DNA from: Gammaproteobacteria bacterium
GTDB taxonomy: Bacteria; Pseudomonadota; Gammaproteobacteria; Thiohalobacterales; Thiohalobacteraceae
Length of the DNA: 64,000 bases
Direction of reading: 5' to 3'
Assembly: GCA_018819175.1 (NCBI GenBank)
Contig: JAHJQQ010000002.1
Coordinates: forward strand, 1 to 64,000
A program made the translations under genes and the position numbers. Positions 8,641 to 17,436 of the stretch are shown piece by piece. Numbering within the stretch: the first letter of the stretch is position 1; each line of letters starts with the position of its first letter. Under the pieces are notes generated by a model that made no database searches, was not told where the DNA came from, and saw only the letters and a program-made list of their open reading frames with translations.

Positions 8641-9248
8641 AGGGATTCCTTTTGTGAGACCACCGCATCATGCAATGCGGCAATACGCTCCAACCAATAA
8701 CGATGGACGCGCAGATCGTCGCTCAATTCCGGATGGAAAGTCATACCCAGATGCCAACCCTGGGCGACCAGCACCGGAGAACCTTGATGTTGTGCAAGGA
8801 CAGTCACGCTGGGACCGTACTGCATGATCTGCGGGGCACGGATAAAAACAGCCGGAAATGAATCAGAGTCCGTGCCAAGATCAATCTGAATCGAACATTG
8901 AAAACTCTTGATCTGCCGTCCATAGGCATTACGCGCAACGTCCAGATCCAAGGCATTCAATGATTCAACACGGGCATCATTTGACCGCGCCATCATAATC
9001 AGCCCGGCACAGGTAGCCATTACCGGGTGGGACTGTGTAAAACGACGTAACGGCTCGAGTAATTTTTCCGCCTGAAGCAAACGGGTTATTGCAGTCGATT
9101 CACCACCCGGCAGTATCAGTGCAGCGCAACGCGCCAACGTCTCAGCGTTTCTAACCAGACACCACTTGACGCCGCAACGGTCCAGATGATCAGCATGGCG
9201 CTGATAACCACCTTGCAGGGCCAGGACACCAATCAGGCCGACTACCAT
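8628..9248 (-). CDS. pdxT: Pyridoxal 5'-phosphate synthase glutaminase subunit PdxT
   Basis: Class I glutamine amidotransferase that releases ammonia for PdxS in the deoxyxylulose-independent route to PLP. The 206-residue protein shows GVLALQGGYQRH at the N-terminus, GGESTAI (about residues 47-53), the nucleophile Cys in MATCAGLIMMA (near residue 80) and the catalytic His-Glu pair in FHPEL (near residue 175). The start codon lies in the end of pdxS (ATGGTAG, 7-bp overlap), so the subunits are translationally coupled. Glutaminase length and motifs look intact. Confidence 0.93.
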   Translation of the reverse strand: MVVGLIGVLALQGGYQRHADHLDRCGVKWCLVRNAETLARCAALILPGGESTAITRLLQAEKLLEPLRRFTQSHPVMATCAGLIMMARSNDARVESLNALDLDVARNAYGRQIKSFQCSIQIDLGTDSDSFPAVFIRAPQIMQYGPSVTVLAQHQGSPVLVAQGWHLGMTFHPELSDDLRVHRYWLERIAALHDAVVSQKESLCKT

Positions 9249-10162
9249 CCACGTGATGCCAGGCGTTGTTCAGGCTCAAGACCTTGCAGATCCAAACCAC
9301 GCATGGCCGGTTGCAGGCCACGGCTCACACGCAGCAACTGTCCCGGGTCATCGAAATGGGTCGTAGCCACAACAATGGCCTCGGCACGCGCTTCGGGATC
9401 ATCGGATTTGAATATTCCCGAACCAACGAACACTGCCTGTGCACCGAGTTGACGTACTAACGCAGCATCTGCTGGCGTGGCGATACCCCCGGCACAGAAA
9501 CAAGGGACTGGCAGATGACCCTGCTCGGCAACATATCGAACCAGTTCATAGGGTGCCTGCAACTCTTTGGCCACCGTCATCCATTCCGCGGCATCTGAGT
9601 TGTGCAGACGCGCCATGGCCTGATTGAGCAAGCGCAGATGGCGTACCGCCTCGACAATATTACCGCTACCCGCCTCACCCTTCGTGCGGATCATGGCCGC
9701 GCCTTCGCCGATGCGTCGCAGCGCTTCTCCCAGATTCGTCGCGCCACAGACGAAGGGCACGTCAAAACTGCTTTTGGCGATATGGTAGGCATCGTCCGCG
9801 GGAGTCAGGACTTCACTTTCGTCGATAAAATCAACTTCCAGGGCCTGCAGAATCTGTGCCTCTGCGAAATGACCGATACGACATTTTGCCATCACGGGAA
9901 TGGACACCGTGTCCTGTATGGCCTTGATGAGTTCCGGGTCGGACATGCGTGCCACACCACCTTCGACGCGGATATCGGCGGGGATTCGTTCCAGAGCCAT
10001 GACAGCAACCGCCCCGGCGCGTTCGGCGATTAACGCCTGTTCCACGTTGGTGACATCCATGATCACGCCACCCTTGAGCATTTCCGCAAGCCCAATCTTC
10101 AGCCCCCGGACTGTATCTGCGGGATATGCGCTCTTCTGGTTGTTCCGACTCTCTGACTGCAT
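9242..10162 (-). CDS. pdxS: Pyridoxal 5'-phosphate synthase lyase subunit PdxS
   Basis: Synthase subunit that condenses ribose 5-phosphate, glyceraldehyde 3-phosphate and ammonia to PLP. The start at 10162 (MQSESRNNQKS) follows an AGAAGAGG ribosome site; an upstream reading to 10252 adds a non-homologous tail. The 306-residue protein has the expected (beta/alpha)8 motifs: KGGVIMDVTNVEQA with the Schiff-base Asp, AVMALERIPADIR with catalytic Lys region later in VMAKCRIGHFAEAQ, FIDESEVLTPAD, and TKGEAGSGN at the phosphate site. PdxST is mainly found in Gram-positives, archaea, fungi and plants; most gammaproteobacteria use PdxA/PdxJ, so this pair is atypical. Confidence 0.95.
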   Translation of the reverse strand: MQSESRNNQKSAYPADTVRGLKIGLAEMLKGGVIMDVTNVEQALIAERAGAVAVMALERIPADIRVEGGVARMSDPELIKAIQDTVSIPVMAKCRIGHFAEAQILQALEVDFIDESEVLTPADDAYHIAKSSFDVPFVCGATNLGEALRRIGEGAAMIRTKGEAGSGNIVEAVRHLRLLNQAMARLHNSDAAEWMTVAKELQAPYELVRYVAEQGHLPVPCFCAGGIATPADAALVRQLGAQAVFVGSGIFKSDDPEARAEAIVVATTHFDDPGQLLRVSRGLQPAMRGLDLQGLEPEQRLASRGW

Positions 10163-10346
10163 GCTGGCCTCTTCTGTTGTTCGCGGTGAAATGGTGGCCG
10201 ACGGAAATACTGCGGCCATGTGCATTGTCAGAGTCAGGCAGGGTGGGTTCAACGAGTAGTTGATTACAAAATGGCAATACCGTTGCTGCGGATGATTTAT
10301 GTCAAACCGTTTTGGCTATCGAGGCAGAATTGGCATAGCAGGCTTA

Positions 10347-10361
10347 TCATGTCGGACATGA
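10347..10361. promoter_or_regulatory. 15-nt palindrome upstream of pdxS
   Basis: TCATGTCGGACATGA is a perfect inverted repeat about 185 bp upstream of the pdxS start, in a stretch without genes. A further half-site (ACATGAT) follows at 10374. It could be an operator for pdxS or part of the end of the GGDEF-EAL transcription unit; no regulator is identified. Confidence 0.3.
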
Positions 10362-10466
10362 CCTTCGGCCCGAACATGATAGATTTGCTCTGCCGTGAGT
10401 CGCTGGTCGGATTAAGCTGCGCTTACAGCGAAGTAGGCTCGAGATGACGAAGTTATCTGGAAATAC

Positions 10467-12899
10467 TCAGGTCTGACCTTGAGCCTTGACTCGTTGAGCG
10501 TCCAGGGCAAGCTTCTCCTGGTAAGCGTCTAGCCATTCGATCAAAGCCGCCATGGGCAAGGTGCGTGCAATGTGGTAGCCCTGGGCCTTATCGCAGCCAA
10601 GGGCGCGCAGATTTTTCAACGTCGCGGCATCTTCGACGCCTTCGGCGATAACCGATAGGCCCATGTTATGTGCCAAACCGATTGTCGCGCGCACGATCAC
10701 CATATCGTTTGGATCCTGGTTCATATCCATCACAAATGAACGATCAATCTTAATCTCATTAGCAGGTAATTTCTTGATATAGCTTAATGAGCAGTGCCCG
10801 GTTCCAAAATCATCGATAGAAATGCCGATACCCGCAGTCGCCAATCTATCTAAAACACGTATGGCATATTCAGGGTCGCCCATGACAGCGCTTTCGGTCA
10901 GTTCAAGCATGAGGCTTCCATCTCTTACAGGGTATGCTCTCATTGACTGTCCAATGACATCACCTATCTCCGGGTGATGTAGATTTATCGGTGACAGATT
11001 GACCGAGACACCAAAATCGAACCCATTACCCTGCCACTCCCCACAGTCTCTTAGCGCACGGCGCAGAACCCACTCCATAAGCCGTTGTATGCTACCCGTC
11101 TGTTCCGCCATCGGGATAAATTCAATGGGAGGAATCATGCCGCGTTCAGGGTGCATCCAACGCACCAATGCCTCGACGCCGGTAACCACGCCTGATCTGA
11201 GATCGATTTGTGGTTGATATTCCAGAAACAGCTCATCGCATTCAATGGCACGGTTAAAGTCACTTTCCAAGGAAAGATGTAATAACCCGGCCTCGTCTAG
11301 ACTGGACTCGTAGATTGAATATCCTCTGCGGGTACTTTTAGCGAAATACATCGCCAGATCGGCGCGGCGCATTAATGTATTCTGGTCACTGCCATGTTGC
11401 GGATAAAAGGCCAACCCGATACTGGAAGCAAGACGAAGTTTGTATTCCCCAATGACGCAGGGTTCTTCAAGAATACGAATCAGCGTTTGCGCAAAGCCGA
11501 TGGCATATTCTGTACTACTTAAATCGGGCAGTAGCGCCGCGAACTCATCTCCGCCGATGCGCGCTATTAGGCAGCGTTTGTCCTGGTCGGTATTCTTTAC
11601 GCCATGGATGTCTTGCAGACTGAGGAACGCTAAAGTTTTGCGCAGCCGCGCTCCAACTTCGCGCAGCAATTCATCTCCGATATGATGTCCAAGAGTGTCA
11701 TTGACCGACTTGAAACGATCCAGGTCCAGCAACAAAACAGCAAAGGGCCTCCCATCCTCCTGGCTGGATTTCACGAGCGCGGATAGCTTCTCATGAAAGC
11801 GGTTGCGGTTTGGCAAACTGGTCAGTCCATCATAAAAAGCCATCTGCTCCAGCGTTTCATAAAGATCGCCCAGCTCGGATGCCATCTGATTGAAGTTGAC
11901 AGCCAGTTCTTTGATTTCAGATACACCATCGGCGCCGACCAGCCCTAAGAGATTTTTCCGGTCTCGACCGACATTGCGTAATTGCTCCGTCAGCTGACGC
12001 AACGGTTTCACCGTCGTTTGCCGAAATACCAGCAGCGCCACAAAGATGAATGCCAGCGTCATTGCCGAGGCGATCAGCGTCAATGCTATCTGTGTGTCAC
12101 GGAGTCGGAGATGCAATTCCCGGTAGTCGCTCAGGACTGACACATAGAGTGCCTCATGTCCATCGGCAGAGGTGATTGTATGTTTCGCCACCATCACATC
12201 GTCCATGTTACTGGGTGGTGGCCATGCTGATGAAACGTAGGTACGTTCATGCTGCGGGTAACCTATCTTCACCGGCATATTCAGGGCTTGTTCGATTCCT
12301 TTCAGGGTAGGAAGCGGATCAACGATCACGGCCAGATAACCTATTGGTCGCAGACCACCGATGGCCACCAGCACCATCTGGATGGGTTTGCCCTCGAGCG
12401 TACAGATTTCACCCAAGACGCGTGTGCGCAATGGCCCTGCGCGATGGCTGGCCGTTTCAATGAGATGTGGACATGGACTCGCCACGCCGGCTGGTGATGG
12501 ACCTTCAGGAGACACGTCTGCAACCACACCAAAATCGAGATCGAATGCTACAAGCCGGGTGAGCGTAAGAATATTGGCCGTGACAAAATATTGGTGGAAC
12601 TGCTGCGAAAGTTCGCTTTCCATGCTCGCCTTGTCACGTTTTTCAAAGGCGTTACGGAATGCTTGTTCGCTCTGCAAAGCGACCGCGAGGTCGCGAGCAT
12701 GGTTTTCCAGGGTCTTTAGAAAGTCTTCTGATTTCAGTTTGACCAGCTCGGTGAGCGCCTGTTGCTGGTTTTCAATGACAAGGTTGCGATGAATATTGCC
12801 CGCGGCAATGGCAAGCAGCAGACCAAGCAAGCCCATGAGACCTATCAAAAGTCCCAGAATGGTCCGAATGGACATTGACCGCTGAGAGAACAATCCCAT
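10467..12899 (-). CDS. Membrane GGDEF-EAL protein (cyclic-di-GMP turnover)
   Basis: Predicted inner-membrane cyclic-di-GMP enzyme, 810 residues. It begins with a membrane helix (about residues 12-30), an extracytoplasmic sensor region of about 230 residues, a second helix (about 272-292), a HAMP-like linker, then a GGDEF domain and an EAL domain. The diguanylate cyclase signature is intact (RIGGDEFAALL, near residue 448). The EAL domain has EALVRW, the loop DDFGTGHCSLSYIKKLP and KIDRSFV, so phosphodiesterase activity is also plausible. Which activity dominates cannot be read. It lies 11 bp downstream of a secreted rhodanese gene on the same strand, so the two are probably co-transcribed, and sulfur-species input to the sensor is a possibility. 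Confidence 0.9.
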   Translation of the reverse strand: MGLFSQRSMSIRTILGLLIGLMGLLGLLLAIAAGNIHRNLVIENQQQALTELVKLKSEDFLKTLENHARDLAVALQSEQAFRNAFEKRDKASMESELSQQFHQYFVTANILTLTRLVAFDLDFGVVADVSPEGPSPAGVASPCPHLIETASHRAGPLRTRVLGEICTLEGKPIQMVLVAIGGLRPIGYLAVIVDPLPTLKGIEQALNMPVKIGYPQHERTYVSSAWPPPSNMDDVMVAKHTITSADGHEALYVSVLSDYRELHLRLRDTQIALTLIASAMTLAFIFVALLVFRQTTVKPLRQLTEQLRNVGRDRKNLLGLVGADGVSEIKELAVNFNQMASELGDLYETLEQMAFYDGLTSLPNRNRFHEKLSALVKSSQEDGRPFAVLLLDLDRFKSVNDTLGHHIGDELLREVGARLRKTLAFLSLQDIHGVKNTDQDKRCLIARIGGDEFAALLPDLSSTEYAIGFAQTLIRILEEPCVIGEYKLRLASSIGLAFYPQHGSDQNTLMRRADLAMYFAKSTRRGYSIYESSLDEAGLLHLSLESDFNRAIECDELFLEYQPQIDLRSGVVTGVEALVRWMHPERGMIPPIEFIPMAEQTGSIQRLMEWVLRRALRDCGEWQGNGFDFGVSVNLSPINLHHPEIGDVIGQSMRAYPVRDGSLMLELTESAVMGDPEYAIRVLDRLATAGIGISIDDFGTGHCSLSYIKKLPANEIKIDRSFVMDMNQDPNDMVIVRATIGLAHNMGLSVIAEGVEDAATLKNLRALGCDKAQGYHIARTLPMAALIEWLDAYQEKLALDAQRVKAQGQT

Positions 12900-12910
12900 C
12901 TATCGCGCCT

Positions 12911-13354
12911 TTATTCCTTCAAGAAGGGATAGCCTTTTTCAGTCCATTCCTCGAAACCACCACGGAACCAGTAGAGATTCGTATAACCGCATTTCTGTGC
13001 CACATAGATGGCTTTGACGCTGCGGCCACATTTAACGCCGTTGCAGTAGAACAATGCCGCTTGACCAAGCTCTGGAATCAGTTTAGCGAGGGACTCACAG
13101 CTGGTCTCGGTATCCGGCAAGCTGATGGCGCCTTCGATATAGCCCTGTTTACGATCCATGGCGATGCGCGAATCGATCAACACCAGTCTGTCATGTTTTG
13201 AAACCGCATTGATCAAACCTTCAGCATCAACTTTGGTAGTATTCGGGATGTCATCCGGGGCACGGGTTTCTTCAGCAATGGCAATGTCAGCTGTTAAAAC
13301 AGCCATACACAGACAGATATATCTAGTCATCTGGATAAGACCCATATCCGGCAT
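12911..13354 (-). CDS. Periplasmic single-domain rhodanese
   Basis: Single-domain rhodanese with a predicted signal peptide (MTRYICLCMAVLTADIAIA). The probable start is 13354 or one of the in-frame ATGs at 13345 or 13330; the reading can be extended to 13447 but that adds a non-signal-like tail. The rhodanese domain covers most of the mature protein: DRLVLIDSRIAMDRKQGYIEGAI, then the active-site loop beginning at Cys in FYCNGVKCGRS, and the final WFRGGFEEWTEKGYP. The loop is longer than the usual CRSGxR and contains a second Cys. It precedes a GGDEF-EAL gene by 11 bp. A role in periplasmic sulfane-sulfur handling is inferred from the family. Confidence 0.82.
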   Translation of the reverse strand: MPDMGLIQMTRYICLCMAVLTADIAIAEETRAPDDIPNTTKVDAEGLINAVSKHDRLVLIDSRIAMDRKQGYIEGAISLPDTETSCESLAKLIPELGQAALFYCNGVKCGRSVKAIYVAQKCGYTNLYWFRGGFEEWTEKGYPFLKE

Positions 13355-13578
13355 TGCCCCCTGAACACTTACTCTTTTCGAGAATGATAAAAATGATGCT
13401 TGCTCTGGCGCAGAGACTCTTGAACAATTAACGACCCTGGTTGACATAACTTAATAAGATCAATCGGCTATGGACTATTAAACCGCTGGTGACTGACTGC
13501 GGCTTATTGGGTACTTCTCCCTCTTAGTGGCACATCTCAATTCACTATAAGTCTATGAGTAATCATGACTAAGACGAA

Positions 13579-13605
13579 AAAAGCCCGGTACAGGACCGGG
13601 CTTTT
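13579..13605 (-). terminator. Intrinsic terminator of the glycine-zipper lipoprotein gene
   Basis: An 11-bp stem (AAAAGCCCGGT / ACCGGGCTTTT) with a 5-nt loop lies 24 bp beyond the stop of the minus-strand gene at 13630. A run of T follows on the minus strand. The symmetry would also allow it to stop plus-strand readthrough. Confidence 0.85.
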
Positions 13606-13629
13606 AAGCGCTTTACAGCTCGTTGAGGA

Positions 13630-14085
13630 TTAATGACTTACGCGTACAACTCCACCACCAGACAAGATGCGCACCCGTTCACCCGGAGCAAAGGCTTCAT
13701 CGGCCTCTTGGGTAACTGCAATCATCTTGCCGCTGTCCAGCCTAACCGTGATTTCAAGTCCCTTTTTACGAGTGACACCTTCCTCGATGGCCGCACCGGC
13801 AAGACCGCCGCCAACCGCACCCAGGACTGCGGCAACCGTACTACCCTTGCCACCACCCACAGTGCTGCCAGCCACACCACCTACAACAGCACCTGCACCC
13901 GCGCCGATCGGAGTTTTGGTGCCTTCTATCTGCACCTCGCGCACGCTTTCGACAACACCCATTTCGACATCCTGAGCCTGACGGGTTTGGGTTCGACTAT
14001 ATGCACTCCCGGACTGACTGGCTGCACAACCGGCCAGCACCACGACACAGGCACTCGCTATAACCAGTAAATTTAACGCCTTCAT
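13630..14085 (-). CDS. Glycine-zipper 2TM outer-membrane lipoprotein, SlyB/Pcp-like
   Basis: Predicted outer-membrane lipoprotein, 151 residues. The signal peptide ends in a lipobox (VVLAGC, lipidated Cys19). A central glycine-zipper segment (about residues 60-105) contains repeated small-residue motifs such as GAGAGAVVGGVAG and GAVGGGLAGAAIE, followed by a small beta domain (LEITVRLDSGKMIAVTQ, then GERVRIL). This is the SlyB/Pcp architecture, implicated in envelope integrity and, in enterobacteria, PhoPQ stress responses. It appears to be a single-gene unit with its own terminator. Confidence 0.85.
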   Translation of the reverse strand: MKALNLLVIASACVVVLAGCAASQSGSAYSRTQTRQAQDVEMGVVESVREVQIEGTKTPIGAGAGAVVGGVAGSTVGGGKGSTVAAVLGAVGGGLAGAAIEEGVTRKKGLEITVRLDSGKMIAVTQEADEAFAPGERVRILSGGGVVRVSH

Positions 14086-14270
14086 TCGAACCTCCGGTCA
14101 ACACTCGACACTGTCAATTTGAGTAAGGGATTAACGCTTAGGTGAAAGACACAAAAGCGACCCACCGCTCGACTATTATAAACAAACACCACAGCGCCAA
14201 ACCATAAGCACAGCTGCTCAGACGCGTGGAATACGCCGGTCGTCACACTTCCTTACATTCTGAGGCCGAT

Positions 14271-15365
14271 TTACCCGACCAGCGCCACTGCTTTGATCTG
14301 CGCCCACACCTTCAGTCCTGGTTGCAACCGCAAGGTTGCAACGGAACGTCGGGTGACCCGCGCGACCAGCGGAACACCGCCAGTATTCAACCGTACCAGA
14401 ACCTGCGCCGGATGAGCCTCACCCACAATCTGCTCAACCATCGCCGGCAGTATATTGAGGATGCTGCTGTCACTATGCGCAGCCAACGAGAGACTGATGT
14501 CACGCGCCAGGATTCTAACCCGTACCTGAAGCCCTAGCGCCTCGCCACTGTCACGCACCCAAAGATCACCAGCCGGAAGGGCAATCCGTGCGAGTCCCCA
14601 CTCGGCATCGCGTTCGGCAACACGGCCCTCCAGAACCACCCCCGTATCCTCACCCAAGTGCATCGGCAAATCGAGCCGTGCGAGGGTTTCCGTCAACGGG
14701 CCGCTGACCACCACACGCCCTTTTTCCAGTACCACCAGGTGATCGGCAAGCTGTGCAACCTCCTCGGCCGAATGACTGACGTAGATAATGGGAATATCCA
14801 GTTCATCATGTAATCGCCGCAGATAAGGCAGGATCTCAGCCTTGCGCTGGTAATCCAAGGCCGCAAGCGGCTCGTCCATGAGCAGGAGACGCGGACTCGT
14901 TGCCAAGGCGCGCGCAATGGCTACCCGCTGACGCTCGCCGCCAGACAATGTTTCCGGCCGCCGCGGCAGTAATGACGCTATCCCCAACAGTTCGATCGCA
15001 TGCTCCAAGGACACTTTGCGGTCGGTCCTTGGCACGCGGCGCTGACCGTAATCCAGATTGCGCCGCACATCCAGATGCGCAAACAGATTGGCTTCCTGGA
15101 ACACATAGCCCAGTGCGCGCCGATGAGTCGGTACATTCACACCCCGGCTGTCGTCCCGCCAAATCTCGCCGTTCACATTCAGATAACCCTTGGCTACCTG
15201 ATCCAAACCGGCCATGGCGCGCAAGCAGCTGCTCTTACCTGATCCGGAGACACCGAATAAGGCGCTGATGCCACGCCCCGGCAACTGCAGGTCGACATCC
15301 AGTGAAAATTCAGGTCGGGTTACTTGCAACCGGGCATGAACTGCATTTGTGTTGGACTGATTCAT
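14271..15365 (-). CDS. modC: Molybdate ABC transporter ATP-binding protein ModC
   Basis: ATPase subunit of the molybdate importer, 364 residues from the ATG at 15365, which overlaps the modB stop as ATGA. The Walker A loop is GVSGSGKSS (about residues 36-44), the ABC signature is LSGGERQRVAIARAL and Walker B is LLLMDEPLAALD. The C-terminal part is a Mop/TOBE oxyanion-binding domain (about 290-360), as expected for ModC. An upstream reading to 15446 adds 27 non-homologous residues inside modB and was not used. No linked modE is visible. Confidence 0.93.
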   Translation of the reverse strand: MNQSNTNAVHARLQVTRPEFSLDVDLQLPGRGISALFGVSGSGKSSCLRAMAGLDQVAKGYLNVNGEIWRDDSRGVNVPTHRRALGYVFQEANLFAHLDVRRNLDYGQRRVPRTDRKVSLEHAIELLGIASLLPRRPETLSGGERQRVAIARALATSPRLLLMDEPLAALDYQRKAEILPYLRRLHDELDIPIIYVSHSAEEVAQLADHLVVLEKGRVVVSGPLTETLARLDLPMHLGEDTGVVLEGRVAERDAEWGLARIALPAGDLWVRDSGEALGLQVRVRILARDISLSLAAHSDSSILNILPAMVEQIVGEAHPAQVLVRLNTGGVPLVARVTRRSVATLRLQPGLKVWAQIKAVALVG

Positions 15366-16045
15366 CGAGGAGGTTTGGCCGGATTGAAGCTGTACAAAAG
15401 CAGCAGCACCAGAAACGAGAACAGCAGCATGCCGGCGGACAGCCAATGTGCCTGCGTATACTCCAGCGCCTCAACGTGATCATAGATCTGTACAGAGATC
15501 ACGCGAGTCTCATCCGGTATGTTGCCGCCGATCATGAGCACCACACCGAACTCACCCACTGTGTGTGCAAAACCCAAAATAATGGCCGTGAGAAAACCAG
15601 GTCGGGCCAGCGGCAACACCACCGTGAAGAAACGGTCTAGCGGTGAAGCTCGCAACGTTGCGGCGGCCTCCAGCGGCCCTTCCCCTATGACGGAAAAGGC
15701 ATTCTGCAAGGGCTGAATCACAAAGGGCATGGAATACAGCACTGAACCAACCACCAGCCCCGCGAAGGTAAATGGCAGTAGCCCCAAGCCCAATGCCTGA
15801 GTCAGTTGGCCCAGCGGGCCGTTGGGGCCTAACGACACCAGCAGGTAGAAACCCAGTACGGTCGGTGGCAGGACTAAGGGCAACGCCACCAGTGCCGAGA
15901 CGGGGCCACGCCAGAGCGATGTTGTGCGTGCCAGCCACCAGGCAATCGGCGTCCCGATCAGGAGCAACAGCAGTGTCGTGACACTGGCCAATTTCAGCGT
16001 CAGTGTAATTGCACCGAGATCGGAGGGGCTGAGAATAGATTCCAC
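15362..16045 (-). CDS. modB: Molybdate ABC transporter permease ModB
   Basis: Inner-membrane permease of the molybdate importer, 227 residues with about five membrane helices. The cytoplasmic coupling motif for ModC is visible as EAAATLRASPLDRFFTVVLP (about residues 145-164), followed by LARPGFLTAIILGFAHTVGEFG, which is characteristic of ModB. The stop overlaps the modC start by 4 bp. The gene lies about 100 bp after modA. Confidence 0.93.
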   Translation of the reverse strand: MESILSPSDLGAITLTLKLASVTTLLLLLIGTPIAWWLARTTSLWRGPVSALVALPLVLPPTVLGFYLLVSLGPNGPLGQLTQALGLGLLPFTFAGLVVGSVLYSMPFVIQPLQNAFSVIGEGPLEAAATLRASPLDRFFTVVLPLARPGFLTAIILGFAHTVGEFGVVLMIGGNIPDETRVISVQIYDHVEALEYTQAHWLSAGMLLFSFLVLLLLYSFNPAKPPR

Positions 16046-16146
16046 GTCAGGCCTGGCTTGTTGTTGACTGGGCTACCCTAATCCAGTCTGGCGGCTGAGG
16101 GAAGACAGGTAACTCAACTCATCCCGTCCAGACATCAGCTCATGAA

Positions 16147-16926
16147 TTATCGAGGTGATACTGGCGGCAGCGCATAGCCATAAGCCTCGATGACTGCTCT
16201 GGCAGAGTCACTCGTTAAGTATTTCATCAGTGAAGCTGCTGCTGGATTGTCCTTACCGCGATTGAGAAGCACGGCGTCCTGGCGGATCGGGTTATGCAGC
16301 TCGGCTGGAACCAACCAACCCGATCCCTTATTCAGTTTTCCAGCCGTATAAACCTGGGACTTGGCGACAAACCCAAGCTCGGCATTGCCGCTGGCGACGA
16401 ATTGGTAGGTTTGGCTGATATTTTCTCCCTGCACAAAACGGGACCTAACCATCTCCAGCAAGCCTAGCCTCGTCAGGGTTTCAATGGCTGCGGCACCATA
16501 GGGTGCAAGCCTGGGTGATGCGATGGCCAGATGCTTAAAGCCACCTTCAGCCAATATCGCACCCTGTGCATCCACCAGATCGGGATTTAACGACCAGAGC
16601 ACCAATCTGCCAATGGCATAGGTGAAACGGCTATCGGCCAGTGCTGCGCCCTCCGCGACCAGCTTTTCGGGAGTCCTGGCGTCCGCGGCGAGCAGAATTT
16701 CAAACGGCGCCCCATGCTGAATCTGGGTATAGAACTTACCCGTTGATCCAAACGTGAGTAAGGCGCGATGGCTCGTTGCTTTCTCGAACTCGGTGGCAAT
16801 GAGTTCCATCGGAGCGCTGAAATTGGCCGCTACAGCCACCTGTATATCATCAGCCAGCAGTCTTATTGGCTGACCAAACAGCGTGGGCAACAGTAACAGG
16901 AAAGGGAGATGTTTAAGGATTTTCAT
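16147..16926 (-). CDS. modA: Molybdate ABC transporter substrate-binding protein ModA
   Basis: Periplasmic molybdate-binding protein, 259 residues. The signal peptide is MKILKHLPFLLLLPTLFG and the mature protein begins near DDIQVAVAANFSAPMELIA, the typical ModA start containing a ligand Ser. FGSTGKFYTQIQHGAPFEILLAADA (two further ligand segments) and NAELGFVAKSQVY near residue 190 support the assignment. A TTG codon at 16941 would add five residues; the ATG at 16926 was preferred. The globin gene ends only 25 bp upstream, so modABC may be transcribed with it. Confidence 0.92.
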   Translation of the reverse strand: MKILKHLPFLLLLPTLFGQPIRLLADDIQVAVAANFSAPMELIATEFEKATSHRALLTFGSTGKFYTQIQHGAPFEILLAADARTPEKLVAEGAALADSRFTYAIGRLVLWSLNPDLVDAQGAILAEGGFKHLAIASPRLAPYGAAAIETLTRLGLLEMVRSRFVQGENISQTYQFVASGNAELGFVAKSQVYTAGKLNKGSGWLVPAELHNPIRQDAVLLNRGKDNPAAASLMKYLTSDSARAVIEAYGYALPPVSPR

Positions 16927-16951
16927 GAACGTGTGTAGCAACTAAAAAATC

Positions 16952-17347
16952 TCAGGCATTCCGCATGTGCTCGGCAACCTTGGAGAGATTGGCGAACAGC
17001 CGGGTACGCAATTCCTCATCCGTGACAAATTCATCCAGCGCAGTACGCATGCACAGCAACCATTGATCACTTTCTTGAGCGCCGATCCGGAACGGAAGAT
17101 GGCGTCTACGCAGCATCGGTGGACCGTGTTTCTCGACAAACAAAGGCGGCCCGCCCAACCAGCCGGACAGAAATTCAAATAGCTTTTGCCGTGAGCCGGT
17201 CAGATCCTCCGGATGGAGATCTCGCACCGCGCGCGTCTCTGGGAGTTCATGCATCAGATCGTAGAACCGATCCACCAATAGGCGTAGCTGTTGCGCGCCT
17301 CCGAGCCGCTCGTAATCGGAATGCTGTGAATTTTGAATCTGGATCAT
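16952..17347 (-). CDS. Group II truncated haemoglobin
   Basis: Small cytoplasmic haem protein of the truncated globin family, 131 residues. YERLGGAQQLRLLVDRFYDLM at the N-terminus carries the B-helix Tyr-like region, FLSGWLGGPPLFVEKHGPPMLRRRHLPF (seen in pieces at about residues 60-87) contains the conserved W, the GGP loop and the proximal His in RRRH, and QWLLCMRTAL supplies the G-helix Trp typical of group II. Such globins bind O2, NO or sulfide. It lies between the bufferin operon and modABC on the same strand. Confidence 0.87.
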   Translation of the reverse strand: MIQIQNSQHSDYERLGGAQQLRLLVDRFYDLMHELPETRAVRDLHPEDLTGSRQKLFEFLSGWLGGPPLFVEKHGPPMLRRRHLPFRIGAQESDQWLLCMRTALDEFVTDEELRTRLFANLSKVAEHMRNA

Positions 17348-17436
17348 GGTGGTTGCTACCGTTGGGCATCAGGTTATCCCAATGAAGGATGGGCATCATA
17401 CCGGTGCATCCAGTGGTTGTCATGTGCATGAAACGC

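Noticed and set aside
14271..15446. Molybdate-responsive riboswitch or ModE site near modABC
   Set aside because: No modE gene, Mo-box palindrome or conserved leader structure could be recognised upstream of modA or the globin gene.
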